From the NCBI RefSeq assembly GCF_014656095.1, contig NZ_BNBT01000026.1, positions 1 through 64,000 of the forward strand: 64,000 nucleotides of DNA, in the 5' to 3' direction. The notes under the pieces were generated by a model. The model did no database searches. It saw only the letters and a list, made by a program, of their open reading frames with translations, and was not told the origin of the DNA. A program made the translations under genes and the position numbers. This document shows positions 1-7,283 of the stretch, piece by piece. Origin of the DNA: Streptomyces longispororuber (GTDB lineage: Bacteria; Actinomycetota; Actinomycetes; Streptomycetales; Streptomycetaceae). How positions within the stretch are numbered: the stretch's first letter is position 1; each line of letters opens with the position of its first letter.

Positions 1-1578
1 GGTCAGCCGGTCGGCGCCGCACACCAGGGCGGTGCGGTCCGGGCCGGCCGCGGCCATGGCGGCGAAGGCGGTGGGCACGTCCGGCGGGGTGCCGGGCACG
101 GCGGGCGGCGCCCAGTCGGCGAGGACCCGATCCACGTCGGCGGTCAGGGGCGCCCGGCCCACGGGGAGGCCGTCGGTGAGGCCGGACAGCAGGGCGCGGA
201 GCCCGGCCAGCTTGCTGTCGACCATGGCCTGGTCGTTGGTGCGGCCGTCGACCTCGAAGCCGAGCAGCAGCCCGCCGTCGCGGGTGGGCAGGACGCTCAG
301 TCCCATGTCCTCGGGAGGGCCGCCCGCGACGTTGCGCAGCACGCCGGTGGCCCCGGCGAAGTCGATGGCCAGGTCGAACGCCTTGAGGTTGATGCCGCGG
401 CCGTGCAGGAGCGCGCCCGCGCCGGGCACGCCGAGGTCGCGGGGCAGGTCCTCGCCGCGGTAGCGCTGGTGGTCGCGCATCTCCTTCATGGCGGCGGCGA
501 CCCGGCGGCCGAGCGCGCCGAACCCGTCGTCGGCGCGTACGGCCACCCGCAGCGGCAGCACGTTGACGGCCATGGCGGGGGTGCGCAGCTCGGTCGAGCC
601 GGTGCGGCACATCAGCGGCAGCGCGAACACCACGTCGGTGCGGCCGAGGACGCGGTGCAGGAACGCGGCGTACCCGGCGATGAGCGCCTCGCCCCAGGTG
701 ATGCCCTCGCGGTCGGCGAAGGCGCGCAGCCGGGCGGTCTCCTCGGGGGTGAGGGCGGCGCGGGCGGTCAGGGTGCGCTCCGGCGGCCCCGCGGCGGTGT
801 CGGTCTCGCCCAGGTCGGGCAGCGGGGTGAACCGCTCGACCCAGTACGCGCGGTCCTCGGCGAACCGCTCGCTGTCGCGGTAGGCCCGGTCGGCGGCGAC
901 GAGGTCGGCGAAGGCGCCGAACGTCGCCTTCGGCGGCTCGGTCCCGCGGACCAGGGCGGTGTAGCGGGCGGCGGTGCGGCGGGCGAGCATGGCGGCGGTG
1001 TAGCCGTCGAAGACCAGGTGGTGGCCGAGCTGGGTGTACCAGACATCGCGGTCGGAGAGCTTGATGACGGTCCGGGCGTACAGCGGCCGGTCGACCATGC
1101 CGCGGCAGGCCTCGGCGGCGCGCGCCCGCTCGGCGGTGACGAGCGCCTCCGCCGCGGCGGCGGGGTCGGCCTCGCCGCTGACGTCGACCACCCGGGGCGG
1201 CTCGACGGGGTCGTCGGCGACGCGCTGGCGCGGCCCGTCCGGGGTCTCGTACACCCGCAGGCGCAGCGTCTCGGCCTCCTCGGTGGTCGCCCGCACCGCC
1301 TCCACCAGCGCGTCGACGTCGACCGGTTCGGCGCCGGATATCTCCACCACGTCGCCGACCAGGTAGTACGGCGAGTCCGGCTCCAGGCGCTGCGCGTTCC
1401 AGATGCCCTCCTGGGCGCTGGTCAGCGGGAGCGACCCGGCCGCGGCGGCCGCACCGGCGGCATCAGCGGCACCGGCGGTACCGGCGGCACCCGCCGGTAC
1501 GGGCTGCCCCTCCGGCGACGCGTCGGCGGCACCGGACGGTCCCGGCAGCCCCTCCGAGGACGCGCTTGTGGTGTTCAA
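1..1578 (-). CDS. Non-ribosomal peptide synthetase, N-terminal part (condensation domain, start of adenylation domain); runs off the window
   Basis: The protein opens with the condensation-domain signature LTSAQEGIWNAQ and has the catalytic HHLVFDG motif at about residues 186-192 (HHxxxDG). After the C domain the sequence PDRTALVCGADRLT is the typical start of an adenylation domain, where the window ends. A C domain at the very N-terminus, with no loading A domain, implies that the first acyl group arrives on a separate carrier protein, as in EntF/DhbF-type siderophore synthetases; the carrier at 6602-6841 fits. The start is read as TTG one base after the ATPase stop, with AAGGAG six bases upstream; the overlapping GTG is followed by an in-frame stop. 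A Gly/Ala-rich stretch with short GGT-GCC repeats precedes the C domain. The siderophore product cannot be deduced from what is visible. Confidence 0.9.
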   Translation of the reverse strand, partial: MNTTSASSEGLPGPSGAADASPEGQPVPAGAAGTAGAADAAGAAAAAGSLPLTSAQEGIWNAQRLEPDSPYYLVGDVVEISGAEPVDVDALVEAVRATTEEAETLRLRVYETPDGPRQRVADDPVEPPRVVDVSGEADPAAAAEALVTAERARAAEACRGMVDRPLYARTVIKLSDRDVWYTQLGHHLVFDGYTAAMLARRTAARYTALVRGTEPPKATFGAFADLVAADRAYRDSERFAEDRAYWVERFTPLPDLGETDTAAGPPERTLTARAALTPEETARLRAFADREGITWGEALIAGYAAFLHRVLGRTDVVFALPLMCRTGSTELRTPAMAVNVLPLRVAVRADDGFGALGRRVAAAMKEMRDHQRYRGEDLPRDLGVPGAGALLHGRGINLKAFDLAIDFAGATGVLRNVAGGPPEDMGLSVLPTRDGGLLLGFEVDGRTNDQAMVDSKLAGLRALLSGLTDGLPVGRAPLTADVDRVLADWAPPAVPGTPPDVPTAFAAMAAAGPDRTALVCGADRLT

Positions 1579-1579
1579 C

Positions 1580-2365
1580 TCACTCTCCTTGCAGTGTGGG
1601 GACGACCATCGGCGTATCCGTCACCGGGTCGGGGACGATGACGCTCGGCAGGTCGAACACGTCCTTGATCAGCGCGGCGTCGACGATGTCCGTGGGGTCG
1701 CCCTCGGCGACCACCCGGCCGTCCCTCATGGCGATCAGGTGGTCGGCGAAGCGGCAGGCCTGGTTGATGTCGTGCAGGACGGCGATGACCGTGCGGCCCT
1801 CGTCGCGCAGCCGGGCCAGCAGGCCGAGCAACTGGTACTGGTGGGTGATGTCCAGGAAGGACGTCGGCTCGTCGAGCAGCAGGCAGGGGGTCTGCTGGGC
1901 GAGCACCATCGCCATCCACACCCGCTGCCGCTGGCCACCGGACAGCTCCCGCACGGGCCGGTCGGCGAGGTCGGCGACGCCGGCGGCGGCCATCGCCGTG
2001 GTGACGGCCTCCTCGTCGTGCGGCGACCACAGGGCCAGCAGCGACTGGTGGGGGAAGCGCCCCCGGCCCACGAGCTGGCGGACCTTGATGTCGTCGGGGG
2101 CCAGCGGGTCCTGGGGCAGGAAGCCGAGCTGCTTGGCGAGCTGCTTGGGCGGGTAGGAGCCGACCTCGCGGTCGTCGAACTCCACGCGCCCGCTCTCGGG
2201 CTTCAGCAGCCGGACGAGGGCGCGCAGCAGCGTCGACTTGCCGCAGGCGTTGGGCCCGACGACGGCGGTGAACCTGCCGTCGGGGACGTCGAGGCTCAGC
2301 CGGGTGGAGACCACCCGGTCTCCGTAGCGCAGGGTGAGGTCCCGCGCGGTCAGGCGTGCGGTCAC
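1580..2365 (-). CDS. Ferric-siderophore ABC transporter, ATP-binding subunit (FepC/FecE family)
   Basis: A 261-residue ATPase that should power import of a ferric siderophore through the two FecCD permeases encoded just upstream. Walker A is GPNACGKST, the signature is LSGGQRQR, Walker B is CLLLDEP, and the H-loop His follows in AVLHD. Length is normal for FepC-like proteins. The GTG start overlaps the permease stop (GTGA), and its own stop lies one base before the NRPS start, so the genes are translationally coupled. It belongs to the iron-box operon starting near 7010. The alternative upstream ATG of the longer open frame would run antisense-like through the permease gene and is not used. 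Confidence 0.95.
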   Translation of the reverse strand: MTARLTARDLTLRYGDRVVSTRLSLDVPDGRFTAVVGPNACGKSTLLRALVRLLKPESGRVEFDDREVGSYPPKQLAKQLGFLPQDPLAPDDIKVRQLVGRGRFPHQSLLALWSPHDEEAVTTAMAAAGVADLADRPVRELSGGQRQRVWMAMVLAQQTPCLLLDEPTSFLDITHQYQLLGLLARLRDEGRTVIAVLHDINQACRFADHLIAMRDGRVVAEGDPTDIVDAALIKDVFDLPSVIVPDPVTDTPMVVPTLQGE

Positions 2366-3585
2366 GCGCGCCTCACCTCCTTGGTCAGCAGCCAGATCAG
2401 GTAACAGCCGCCGATCGCGGTGCTCACCACGCCGACGGGCAGCGCGACGGGCGCGAGCAGCATCTGGGCGAGCAGGTCGGCGCCTTGGAGCAGCACCGCA
2501 CCGGTGAGCGCGGCCGGGAGCAGCGGCACTCCGGCCGCGCCCGCGAGCCGGCGGCCGATCTGCGGGGCGGCCAGGGCGATGAACGCGATCGGTCCGGCGA
2601 CGGCGGTCACCGTGGCCGTGCAGCCGACGCCGACCAGGACCATCAGGAGGCGCAGCCGGTCGAGCCCGACCCCGGTGGCCGCCGCGACCGCGTCGCCCAG
2701 GGACGCCTGGTGCATGGCGTGCGCCTGGGTGGCCATCAGGGCGAACAGCACCGCGATCACCGTGAACGGGATGCCGAGGTCGTCCCAGCCGACGCCGTTG
2801 AGCGAGCCCGCGCTCCAGCCGACGGCGGCGATGGCCACCTCCAGTTCGGCGCGGAGCACGATCCACGAGTTGAGCGCGGTCACCATCGCGTTGATCGCGA
2901 TGCCGATCACCACCAGGCGCAGCCCGGAGAACCCCCGGTCGTACGCGAGCAGGTAGATGGCGGCGGCGACGGCGAGGCCGCCGAGCACCGAGCCCACGGC
3001 GAGTTGGGCGGACGTGCCCGACAGGACGGTGAGGGCGACCAGGGCGCCGGTGTAGGCGCCCGCGTCGAGGCCGATGACGTCGGGGCTGCCCATCGGGTTG
3101 CGGGTGAGGTTCTGGAAGAGCGCCCCGGCCACGCCGAGGGCGGCGCCGAAGACGAGTCCGGCGAGCACCCGCGGCATCCGCCAGTCCCAGATCACCACCG
3201 AGGGCTCGGCGCCGGTGAGGACGTCGAACACCTCGCGCGGCGTGGCCCAGGACGCGCCGTAGCAGAGCCCGAGCAGGCCGAGGGCGAGGATCAGGGGGAC
3301 CAGCGCGGCGACGAGCAGCAGGGTGCGGCGTTCGACGCGCAGCCCGCGCAGGGTGACGGCGCTGCCGCGCAAGGCGGGGGCGGCGGCTTCGGCGGTGACC
3401 GTGGCCGTGTTCGGAGTGGTGGCCGTGCCCGGTGTGGTGGCCGTGCCCGGAGTGGTGGCCGTACCCGGTGTGGTGGCCGTACCCGGTGTGGTGGCCGTAC
3501 CCGGTGTCGTGTTGGTGTCCTGTGTGTTGTTGGTCTGCGGTGTGGCGTTGGTGCCCTGTGGGGTGTTGGTGTCCTGTGTGGTCAC
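2362..3585 (-). CDS. Ferric-siderophore ABC permease, FecCD family (second subunit), with repetitive Thr/Pro-rich N-terminus
   Basis: The last 330 or so residues form a normal FecCD permease with about nine to ten hydrophobic segments and the family motifs LTRNPMGSPDVIG and AGPIAFIALAAPQIGRRL. It would form the membrane channel with the product of 3582-4604. The GTG start overlaps the upstream permease stop (GTGA). Unusually, the first 70 or so residues are a low-complexity Thr/Pro/Asn tail built from six 18-bp repeats (3401-3508), giving repeated PGTATT hexapeptides before the first membrane helix. This tail is absent from the usual family and probably lies in the cytoplasm or is disordered; repeat number could vary between strains. 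Confidence 0.93.
   Translation of the reverse strand: MTTQDTNTPQGTNATPQTNNTQDTNTTPGTATTPGTATTPGTATTPGTATTPGTATTPNTATVTAEAAAPALRGSAVTLRGLRVERRTLLLVAALVPLILALGLLGLCYGASWATPREVFDVLTGAEPSVVIWDWRMPRVLAGLVFGAALGVAGALFQNLTRNPMGSPDVIGLDAGAYTGALVALTVLSGTSAQLAVGSVLGGLAVAAAIYLLAYDRGFSGLRLVVIGIAINAMVTALNSWIVLRAELEVAIAAVGWSAGSLNGVGWDDLGIPFTVIAVLFALMATQAHAMHQASLGDAVAAATGVGLDRLRLLMVLVGVGCTATVTAVAGPIAFIALAAPQIGRRLAGAAGVPLLPAALTGAVLLQGADLLAQMLLAPVALPVGVVSTAIGGCYLIWLLTKEVRRA
3401..3508. repeat. Six 18-bp tandem repeats inside the FecCD permease gene
   Basis: Six consecutive units close to GTGGCCGTACCCGGTGTG start at 3401, 3419, 3437, 3455, 3473 and 3491, with only a few substitutions between them. They stay in frame with the permease and encode the PGTATT hexapeptides of its N-terminal tail. 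A more degenerate GTGTTGGTGTCC-like stretch continues to about 3580. Confidence 0.9.
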
Positions 3586-4604
3586 AGCGCCCCCGCCCCG
3601 TGGCGGCGTACCGCCCAGATCAGCATGGGGCCGCCGAGGAACGCGGTCACGATGGCCACCGGCACCTCGCCGGTGGGCAGCAGCACCCGCGACCCCATGT
3701 CGGCGATCAGCAGCAGGACGGGGCCGAGCACCATCGAGTAGAGGATCAGCCACGGCACCGAGCCCGCCGCGGGCCTGCGGACCAGGTGCGGCACCATCAG
3801 GCCGACGAACAGGATCGGCCCGGCCACCGCGGTGGCCGCCCCGCTGAGCACGGTGATGAGGACGAGCGCGGCACCCCGCACCCGGCCCACGCCCGCGCCC
3901 AGGCTGTGGGCCACGTTCTCGCCCAGCGCCAGGGCGTTGAGCGCCCGGCTCAGCAGCAGCGCGCCGGCCAGGGAGACCGCGATCGCCGTCAACGGCAGGG
4001 CCAGCGGCGCCTGTTCGCGGGCCGCGAGCGAGCCGACCGACCAGAACCGGTACGCGTCGAACACGTCCGGGAGCATCATCCGCATGCCGAGCGCGACGCC
4101 GTTGAGCACCGCGGTCAGGGCCACGCCGGTGAGCACCAGGCGCAGCGGGGAGCGGCGCCCGACCGCGGCGACCAGGAGCGCCGCGAGCACCGAGCCGACG
4201 AGCGCGCAGCCGAGCTGGCCCGTCTGCCCGGCGGCCAGGCCGACGCCGGAGCCGAGGGTGATGGCGAACCCGGCGCCCGCGGTGACGCCGAGGATGCCCG
4301 GTTCGGCCAGCGGGTTGCGGGCCAGTGTCTGGATGAGCGCGCCCGCCACCGCCAGGGCGGCGCCCACGGCGACGGCGAGGAGCGCGCGGGGCGCCCGGAC
4401 GTCCCGCACGATGACGTGGTCGTCGGTGCCCTGGAAGTGCAGCAGCGCGCGCACGACCTCGGCGGGCGGGATCGGGCGGGCCCCGACGCCGATGCTGACC
4501 ACGGCGACGGCCGCGAGGAGCACCAGGCCGCCGGCGAGCAGGCCGGCGCGCGGCACGGCCCGCCGGGTTCCCGCCGCCTCGGCCGTGCGGCTCCCGGCGG
4601 TCAC
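3582..4604 (-). CDS. Ferric-siderophore ABC permease, FecCD family (first subunit)
   Basis: A 340-residue polytopic membrane protein with FecCD motifs: QTLARNPLAEPGILGVTAGA in the first third, AGPILFVGLMVPHLVR in the last third, and a C-terminal helix ending ILIW-like. Length is normal. It pairs with the permease at 2362-3585 and the lipoprotein at 4601-5596. The GTG start overlaps the lipoprotein stop (GTGA). A much longer frame continues upstream antisense to nothing but parallel to the lipoprotein gene in another frame; GC-biased coding makes that a shadow. Confidence 0.94.
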   Translation of the reverse strand: MTAGSRTAEAAGTRRAVPRAGLLAGGLVLLAAVAVVSIGVGARPIPPAEVVRALLHFQGTDDHVIVRDVRAPRALLAVAVGAALAVAGALIQTLARNPLAEPGILGVTAGAGFAITLGSGVGLAAGQTGQLGCALVGSVLAALLVAAVGRRSPLRLVLTGVALTAVLNGVALGMRMMLPDVFDAYRFWSVGSLAAREQAPLALPLTAIAVSLAGALLLSRALNALALGENVAHSLGAGVGRVRGAALVLITVLSGAATAVAGPILFVGLMVPHLVRRPAAGSVPWLILYSMVLGPVLLLIADMGSRVLLPTGEVPVAIVTAFLGGPMLIWAVRRHGAGAL

Positions 4605-5596
4605 CGCTTCAACAGCGGCGCGAACGACGTGTCGATCGCGTCCAGCGTCTGCATGGCCTGCCCGTAGGTCGCGGCCTCGGTGTAGCGGATGGGGAAGGTC
4701 TTCTTCGCCTTGACGGCGGGCAGGTTCTTCCACAACTTGGAGTCCATGACGTACTTCACGGACGGCGGCACGCTGCCGTCGGCGTTGACGGTGTACGTGA
4801 TGGCGTCGGCCTCGCGCAGGGAGGCGGGCAGCTCCTCGATCGAGGGGTACTCGCTGACGGCGCGGGAGCCGGGGCCGGGCTTCTTGACCTTGCCGTAGTA
4901 CGTCGCGCCGACGTCCTCGGCGATGTTGGTGCCCCAGGAGCGGCCGAACTCGCGCTGGAAGGTGCCCTTGGCGACCTCGCCGTACGCGCCGAGGTGGCCG
5001 AACTCGATCCCGGACAGCGCCTTCTCGTACTTCTTGGCGAGCCCGGCGGCCTTGGCGTCGTACTTCTCCTTGACCGTGTCGAACGTCTTCAGGGAACCGG
5101 CGGCGTCGGCCTGCTTGCGGGAGAGGTCGCGCCACGCGGACGGCACGGTCGGGCCGATCGCCACGACGGGGGCGATGGACTCCAGGCGCTTGACGTCGAT
5201 GTCGCCGAGCACCGGCGCGGGCACGCCGATGACGATGAGGTCCGGCTCGGCCTCGGCGACCGCCTCGTAGTTGGTCTCCGACGCCGCCTCGCCCGCCACC
5301 TTGGGCAGCTTCTTGTACGTGGCCAGGTCCTTCTTGCTCATCATCGGCTCGCCGCGCTTCCACGACGAGATGCCGACGAGCGGGGCCTCGGCCTCGATCA
5401 TGGCGGGCACGGCGTAGCCGGTGGCTACCACGCGCTTCGGGTCGGCGGGGATCTTGATCTTGCCGTTGTCGGCGGCGAACACCCGGGTCCCGCCCTTCCC
5501 CGAGTCCGCCTTGTCGCCGTCCGACGATCCGCACCCGGTCACGGCCAGGGCGAGGGCCACGGCGCCGACGAGAGCCGACGATCTGCGCAGGGACAT
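4601..5596 (-). CDS. Ferric-siderophore substrate-binding lipoprotein
   Basis: A 331-residue Peripla_BP_2-type binding protein. The N-terminus MSLRRSSALVGAVALALAVTGC has a lipobox (AVTGC), so the protein should be anchored to the outer face of the membrane by the Cys. Family features include IPADPKRVVATGY near residue 50 and PDLIVIGVPAP near residue 125. The ATG at 5596 is preferred over the one at 5608 because GGAG sits six bases before it (5603-5606). It delivers ferric siderophore to the two permeases downstream, with which it is stop/start coupled. The ligand is not predictable, although the neighbouring carrier protein and C-domain-first NRPS favour an aryl-capped siderophore. Confidence 0.93.
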   Translation of the reverse strand: MSLRRSSALVGAVALALAVTGCGSSDGDKADSGKGGTRVFAADNGKIKIPADPKRVVATGYAVPAMIEAEAPLVGISSWKRGEPMMSKKDLATYKKLPKVAGEAASETNYEAVAEAEPDLIVIGVPAPVLGDIDVKRLESIAPVVAIGPTVPSAWRDLSRKQADAAGSLKTFDTVKEKYDAKAAGLAKKYEKALSGIEFGHLGAYGEVAKGTFQREFGRSWGTNIAEDVGATYYGKVKKPGPGSRAVSEYPSIEELPASLREADAITYTVNADGSVPPSVKYVMDSKLWKNLPAVKAKKTFPIRYTEAATYGQAMQTLDAIDTSFAPLLKR

Positions 5597-5666
5597 GTGA
5601 TGCTCCATGATGCTGGTTGCTGGGGGTGGTTGATGCAGGTTCGCGTTCGCCGGCCGACGGCTCGGC

Positions 5667-5760
5667 GGCCGCCGTACGGGGCAGGCCGCTGCACGGTGTC
5701 AGCCGCTGCCCGGTCGGCCGCTGTACGGGGCGGCCGCTGTACGCGATCGGCCGCTGTCAG
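5667..5760. repeat. Array of six degenerate 16-18 bp units between siderophore genes
   Basis: Units resembling GGCCGCTGTACGGGGC start at about 5667, 5684, 5701, 5716, 5732 and 5749. They fill most of the 160-bp gap between the siderophore-interacting protein gene and the lipoprotein gene and include the last codons of the former. On the mRNA the array can fold in several registers; whether it acts as a processing or attenuation site inside the operon is unknown. Confidence 0.75.
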
Positions 5761-6605
5761 TGGTCGTCGTCGAAGTCGGCGACGCCGCGCTTCCAGTAGC
5801 CGGTGATGTCGTAGTCGGCCTTGTCCAGGCGGAGTTCGTCGCGGACCCACCGGCGCAGCGGCTTGAGCCGGCCCGCCTCACCTGCGGCCCACACGTACAG
5901 CCGCTCGCCCTCGGGCACCGTCACCGCGGTCACGGCGTCCGCCAGGGCGTCGCCGGTGCCGGCCGGGCGGTCACCGCGGTGCAACCAGCGCACCTCGACA
6001 CCGCCGGGCGCGGACAGCTCGATCTCCTCCGCGGCGTCGGCGACTTCGACGAACGCCCAGCCACGGGCGGTACGGGGCAGCTCCTCAAGCCAGCGGGCGA
6101 TCGCGGGCAGCGCCGTGAGGTCGCCGGCCAGCAGGTAGCGGTCGTAGGCGTGCGGCACGACGAGGCCGCCGGGCGGCCCGGCGACGTGGACGACGGCGCC
6201 CGGTGCGACCGCGCGCGCCCAGTCGGAGGCGAGGCCGCCGTCGTGCAGGGCGAAGTCGATGTCGATCTCGGCCGCGGCCGGGTCGTAGCGGCGCACGGTG
6301 TACTCGCGGGACGTGGGCGCGGGGCGCGGCCAGCGCAGCATCGTCCCGTCCTGCTCGGGCAGCCGCAGCGAGCCGTCCGGCTCGGGGAAGAGCAGCTTCA
6401 CGTGCTCGTCCGGCGCGTGGGCCTCGAACCCCTGGGCGCCGGGCCCGCCCAGGGTCACCCGCAGCAGACCGCCGCCGACCATGGCGGTGCGGACGACCTC
6501 GGTCCGCCGGACGCGGATCGGGTAGCCCACCTTCTCGGCGTGGCGGCCCGCCCGGACCTCCGCGATCCGCTCCAGGTGCCGGTGCCTGTGGTCTTCCCGC
6601 GTCAT
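5757..6605 (-). CDS. Siderophore-interacting protein (FAD-dependent ferric-siderophore reductase, ViuB family)
   Basis: A 282-residue cytoplasmic flavoprotein expected to release iron from the imported siderophore by reduction. The FAD-binding RxYT motif is at residues 100-103 (REYT), followed by the NAD(P)H domain (HDGGLASDWA, LLAGDLTALPAI) and the family C-terminus ITGYWKRG. Length and domain order match the family. Its ATG overlaps the stop of the carrier protein gene (ATGA), so the two are coupled as the first two genes of the iron-box operon. Domains FAD_binding_9 (about 30-145) and SIP C-terminal (about 150-275) are inferred from motif order. Confidence 0.95.
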   Translation of the reverse strand: MTREDHRHRHLERIAEVRAGRHAEKVGYPIRVRRTEVVRTAMVGGGLLRVTLGGPGAQGFEAHAPDEHVKLLFPEPDGSLRLPEQDGTMLRWPRPAPTSREYTVRRYDPAAAEIDIDFALHDGGLASDWARAVAPGAVVHVAGPPGGLVVPHAYDRYLLAGDLTALPAIARWLEELPRTARGWAFVEVADAAEEIELSAPGGVEVRWLHRGDRPAGTGDALADAVTAVTVPEGERLYVWAAGEAGRLKPLRRWVRDELRLDKADYDITGYWKRGVADFDDDH

Positions 6606-6841
6606 GCGGCGCCGCCCGTCAACAGGGCTGTCCAGTGTGCCAGTTCGGGCCGCTCGGCCAGGTCGGGGAACTCCACGGCGGCGGCCCCGGCGGCGCGCCA
6701 GCGCTCGATCAGCGTCATGATCCGTACGGAGTCCAGGCCGAGGTCGATCAGGTTCTCCTCGGGCTCGATCTCGGACGGGTCGCAGTCGAGGAGTTCCGCG
6801 ACGTCGGCGCGTATCCGTTCGGGCGAGAGGGTCTGGTTCAT
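6602..6841 (-). CDS. Stand-alone acyl/aryl carrier protein of the siderophore pathway
   Basis: A 79-residue phosphopantetheine carrier. The 4'-phosphopantetheine attachment motif is DLGLDSVRIM, with Ser near residue 38. The sequence is most like the aryl carrier domain found fused to isochorismatase in EntB/DhbB, but here no isochorismatase domain is attached. The ATG at 6841 has AGGAG eight bases upstream (6850-6854); a longer open frame reaches 6982 but crosses the promoter. It is the first gene after the iron box. Inference: it presents an aryl or acyl starter to the C domain of the NRPS at the end of the operon. The activating A protein is not in the window. Confidence 0.85.
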   Translation of the reverse strand: MNQTLSPERIRADVAELLDCDPSEIEPEENLIDLGLDSVRIMTLIERWRAAGAAAVEFPDLAERPELAHWTALLTGGAA

Positions 6842-7002
6842 CGGGTTGGCTCCTGCGGGGATCGGCGCCGGGCGCGCGGCGGGCACGGCGGCGGCGGTGG
6901 TCACGACGCCCCGGCGCGGGGCGTGCCGGGACGCGGCGCGCCGTGCGCGCGCCTCGGCGTGGCGTGCGGATAGGGGGTGCACCCGGCGTACCGGCCGCTT
7001 GG

Positions 7003-7021
7003 CTAGGTAAGGCTAACCTAA
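7003..7021 (-). promoter_or_regulatory. Iron box (DmdR1/IdeR operator)
   Basis: The 19 bases match the actinobacterial iron-box consensus TTAGGTTAGGCTAACCTAA at 17 of 19 positions. In Streptomyces such sites are bound by DmdR1 with ferrous iron, repressing siderophore genes. The box overlaps the -10 element of the leftward promoter, a standard arrangement for iron repression. Confidence 0.93.
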
Positions 7022-7044
7022 CTAATGACGGGGTCGCCGTGCAA
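7015..7044 (-). promoter_or_regulatory. Promoter of the siderophore operon
   Basis: On the minus strand TTGCAC (7044-7039) is followed by an 18-bp spacer and TAGGTT (7020-7015). The -10 lies inside the iron box. The predicted leader to the carrier-protein ATG is about 165 nt. Confidence 0.6.
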
Positions 7045-7110
7045 GCGATCTTCAGGCCAGATGGCCGCGCACGGCGGGTGGGGCAGGGGTCGAACCTCCG
7101 CCGGGCCGCG

Positions 7111-7124
7111 ACGTGACGTCACGT
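7111..7124. promoter_or_regulatory. Perfect 14-bp palindrome ACGTGACGTCACGT
   Basis: A self-complementary 14-mer upstream of the siderophore promoter and downstream of the STAS-ANTAR gene. It resembles a regulator binding site, but there is no direct indication of which protein binds. Confidence 0.4.
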
Positions 7125-7207
7125 CAGGAAATGACCCGCAGCCCAGGCTGGGGCCCGGATTCCGCCCGCCTGCTCAGGTGGCGACCGGCGCGCCTAGGGA
7201 CCCAGGC

Positions 7208-7268
7208 CTGGATCGCGGGGCGCAGGACTGGATCGCGGGTCGGGGGACTGGATCGCGGGTCGGGGCCG
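7208..7268. repeat. Three 20-bp direct repeats (CTGGATCGCGGG core)
   Basis: GGATCGCGGG recurs at exactly 20-bp spacing (7210, 7230, 7250) with similar flanks in the non-coding gap just beyond the 3' end of the STAS-ANTAR gene. Confidence 0.8.
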
Positions 7269-7283
7269 CGGTATCAGACTCCC

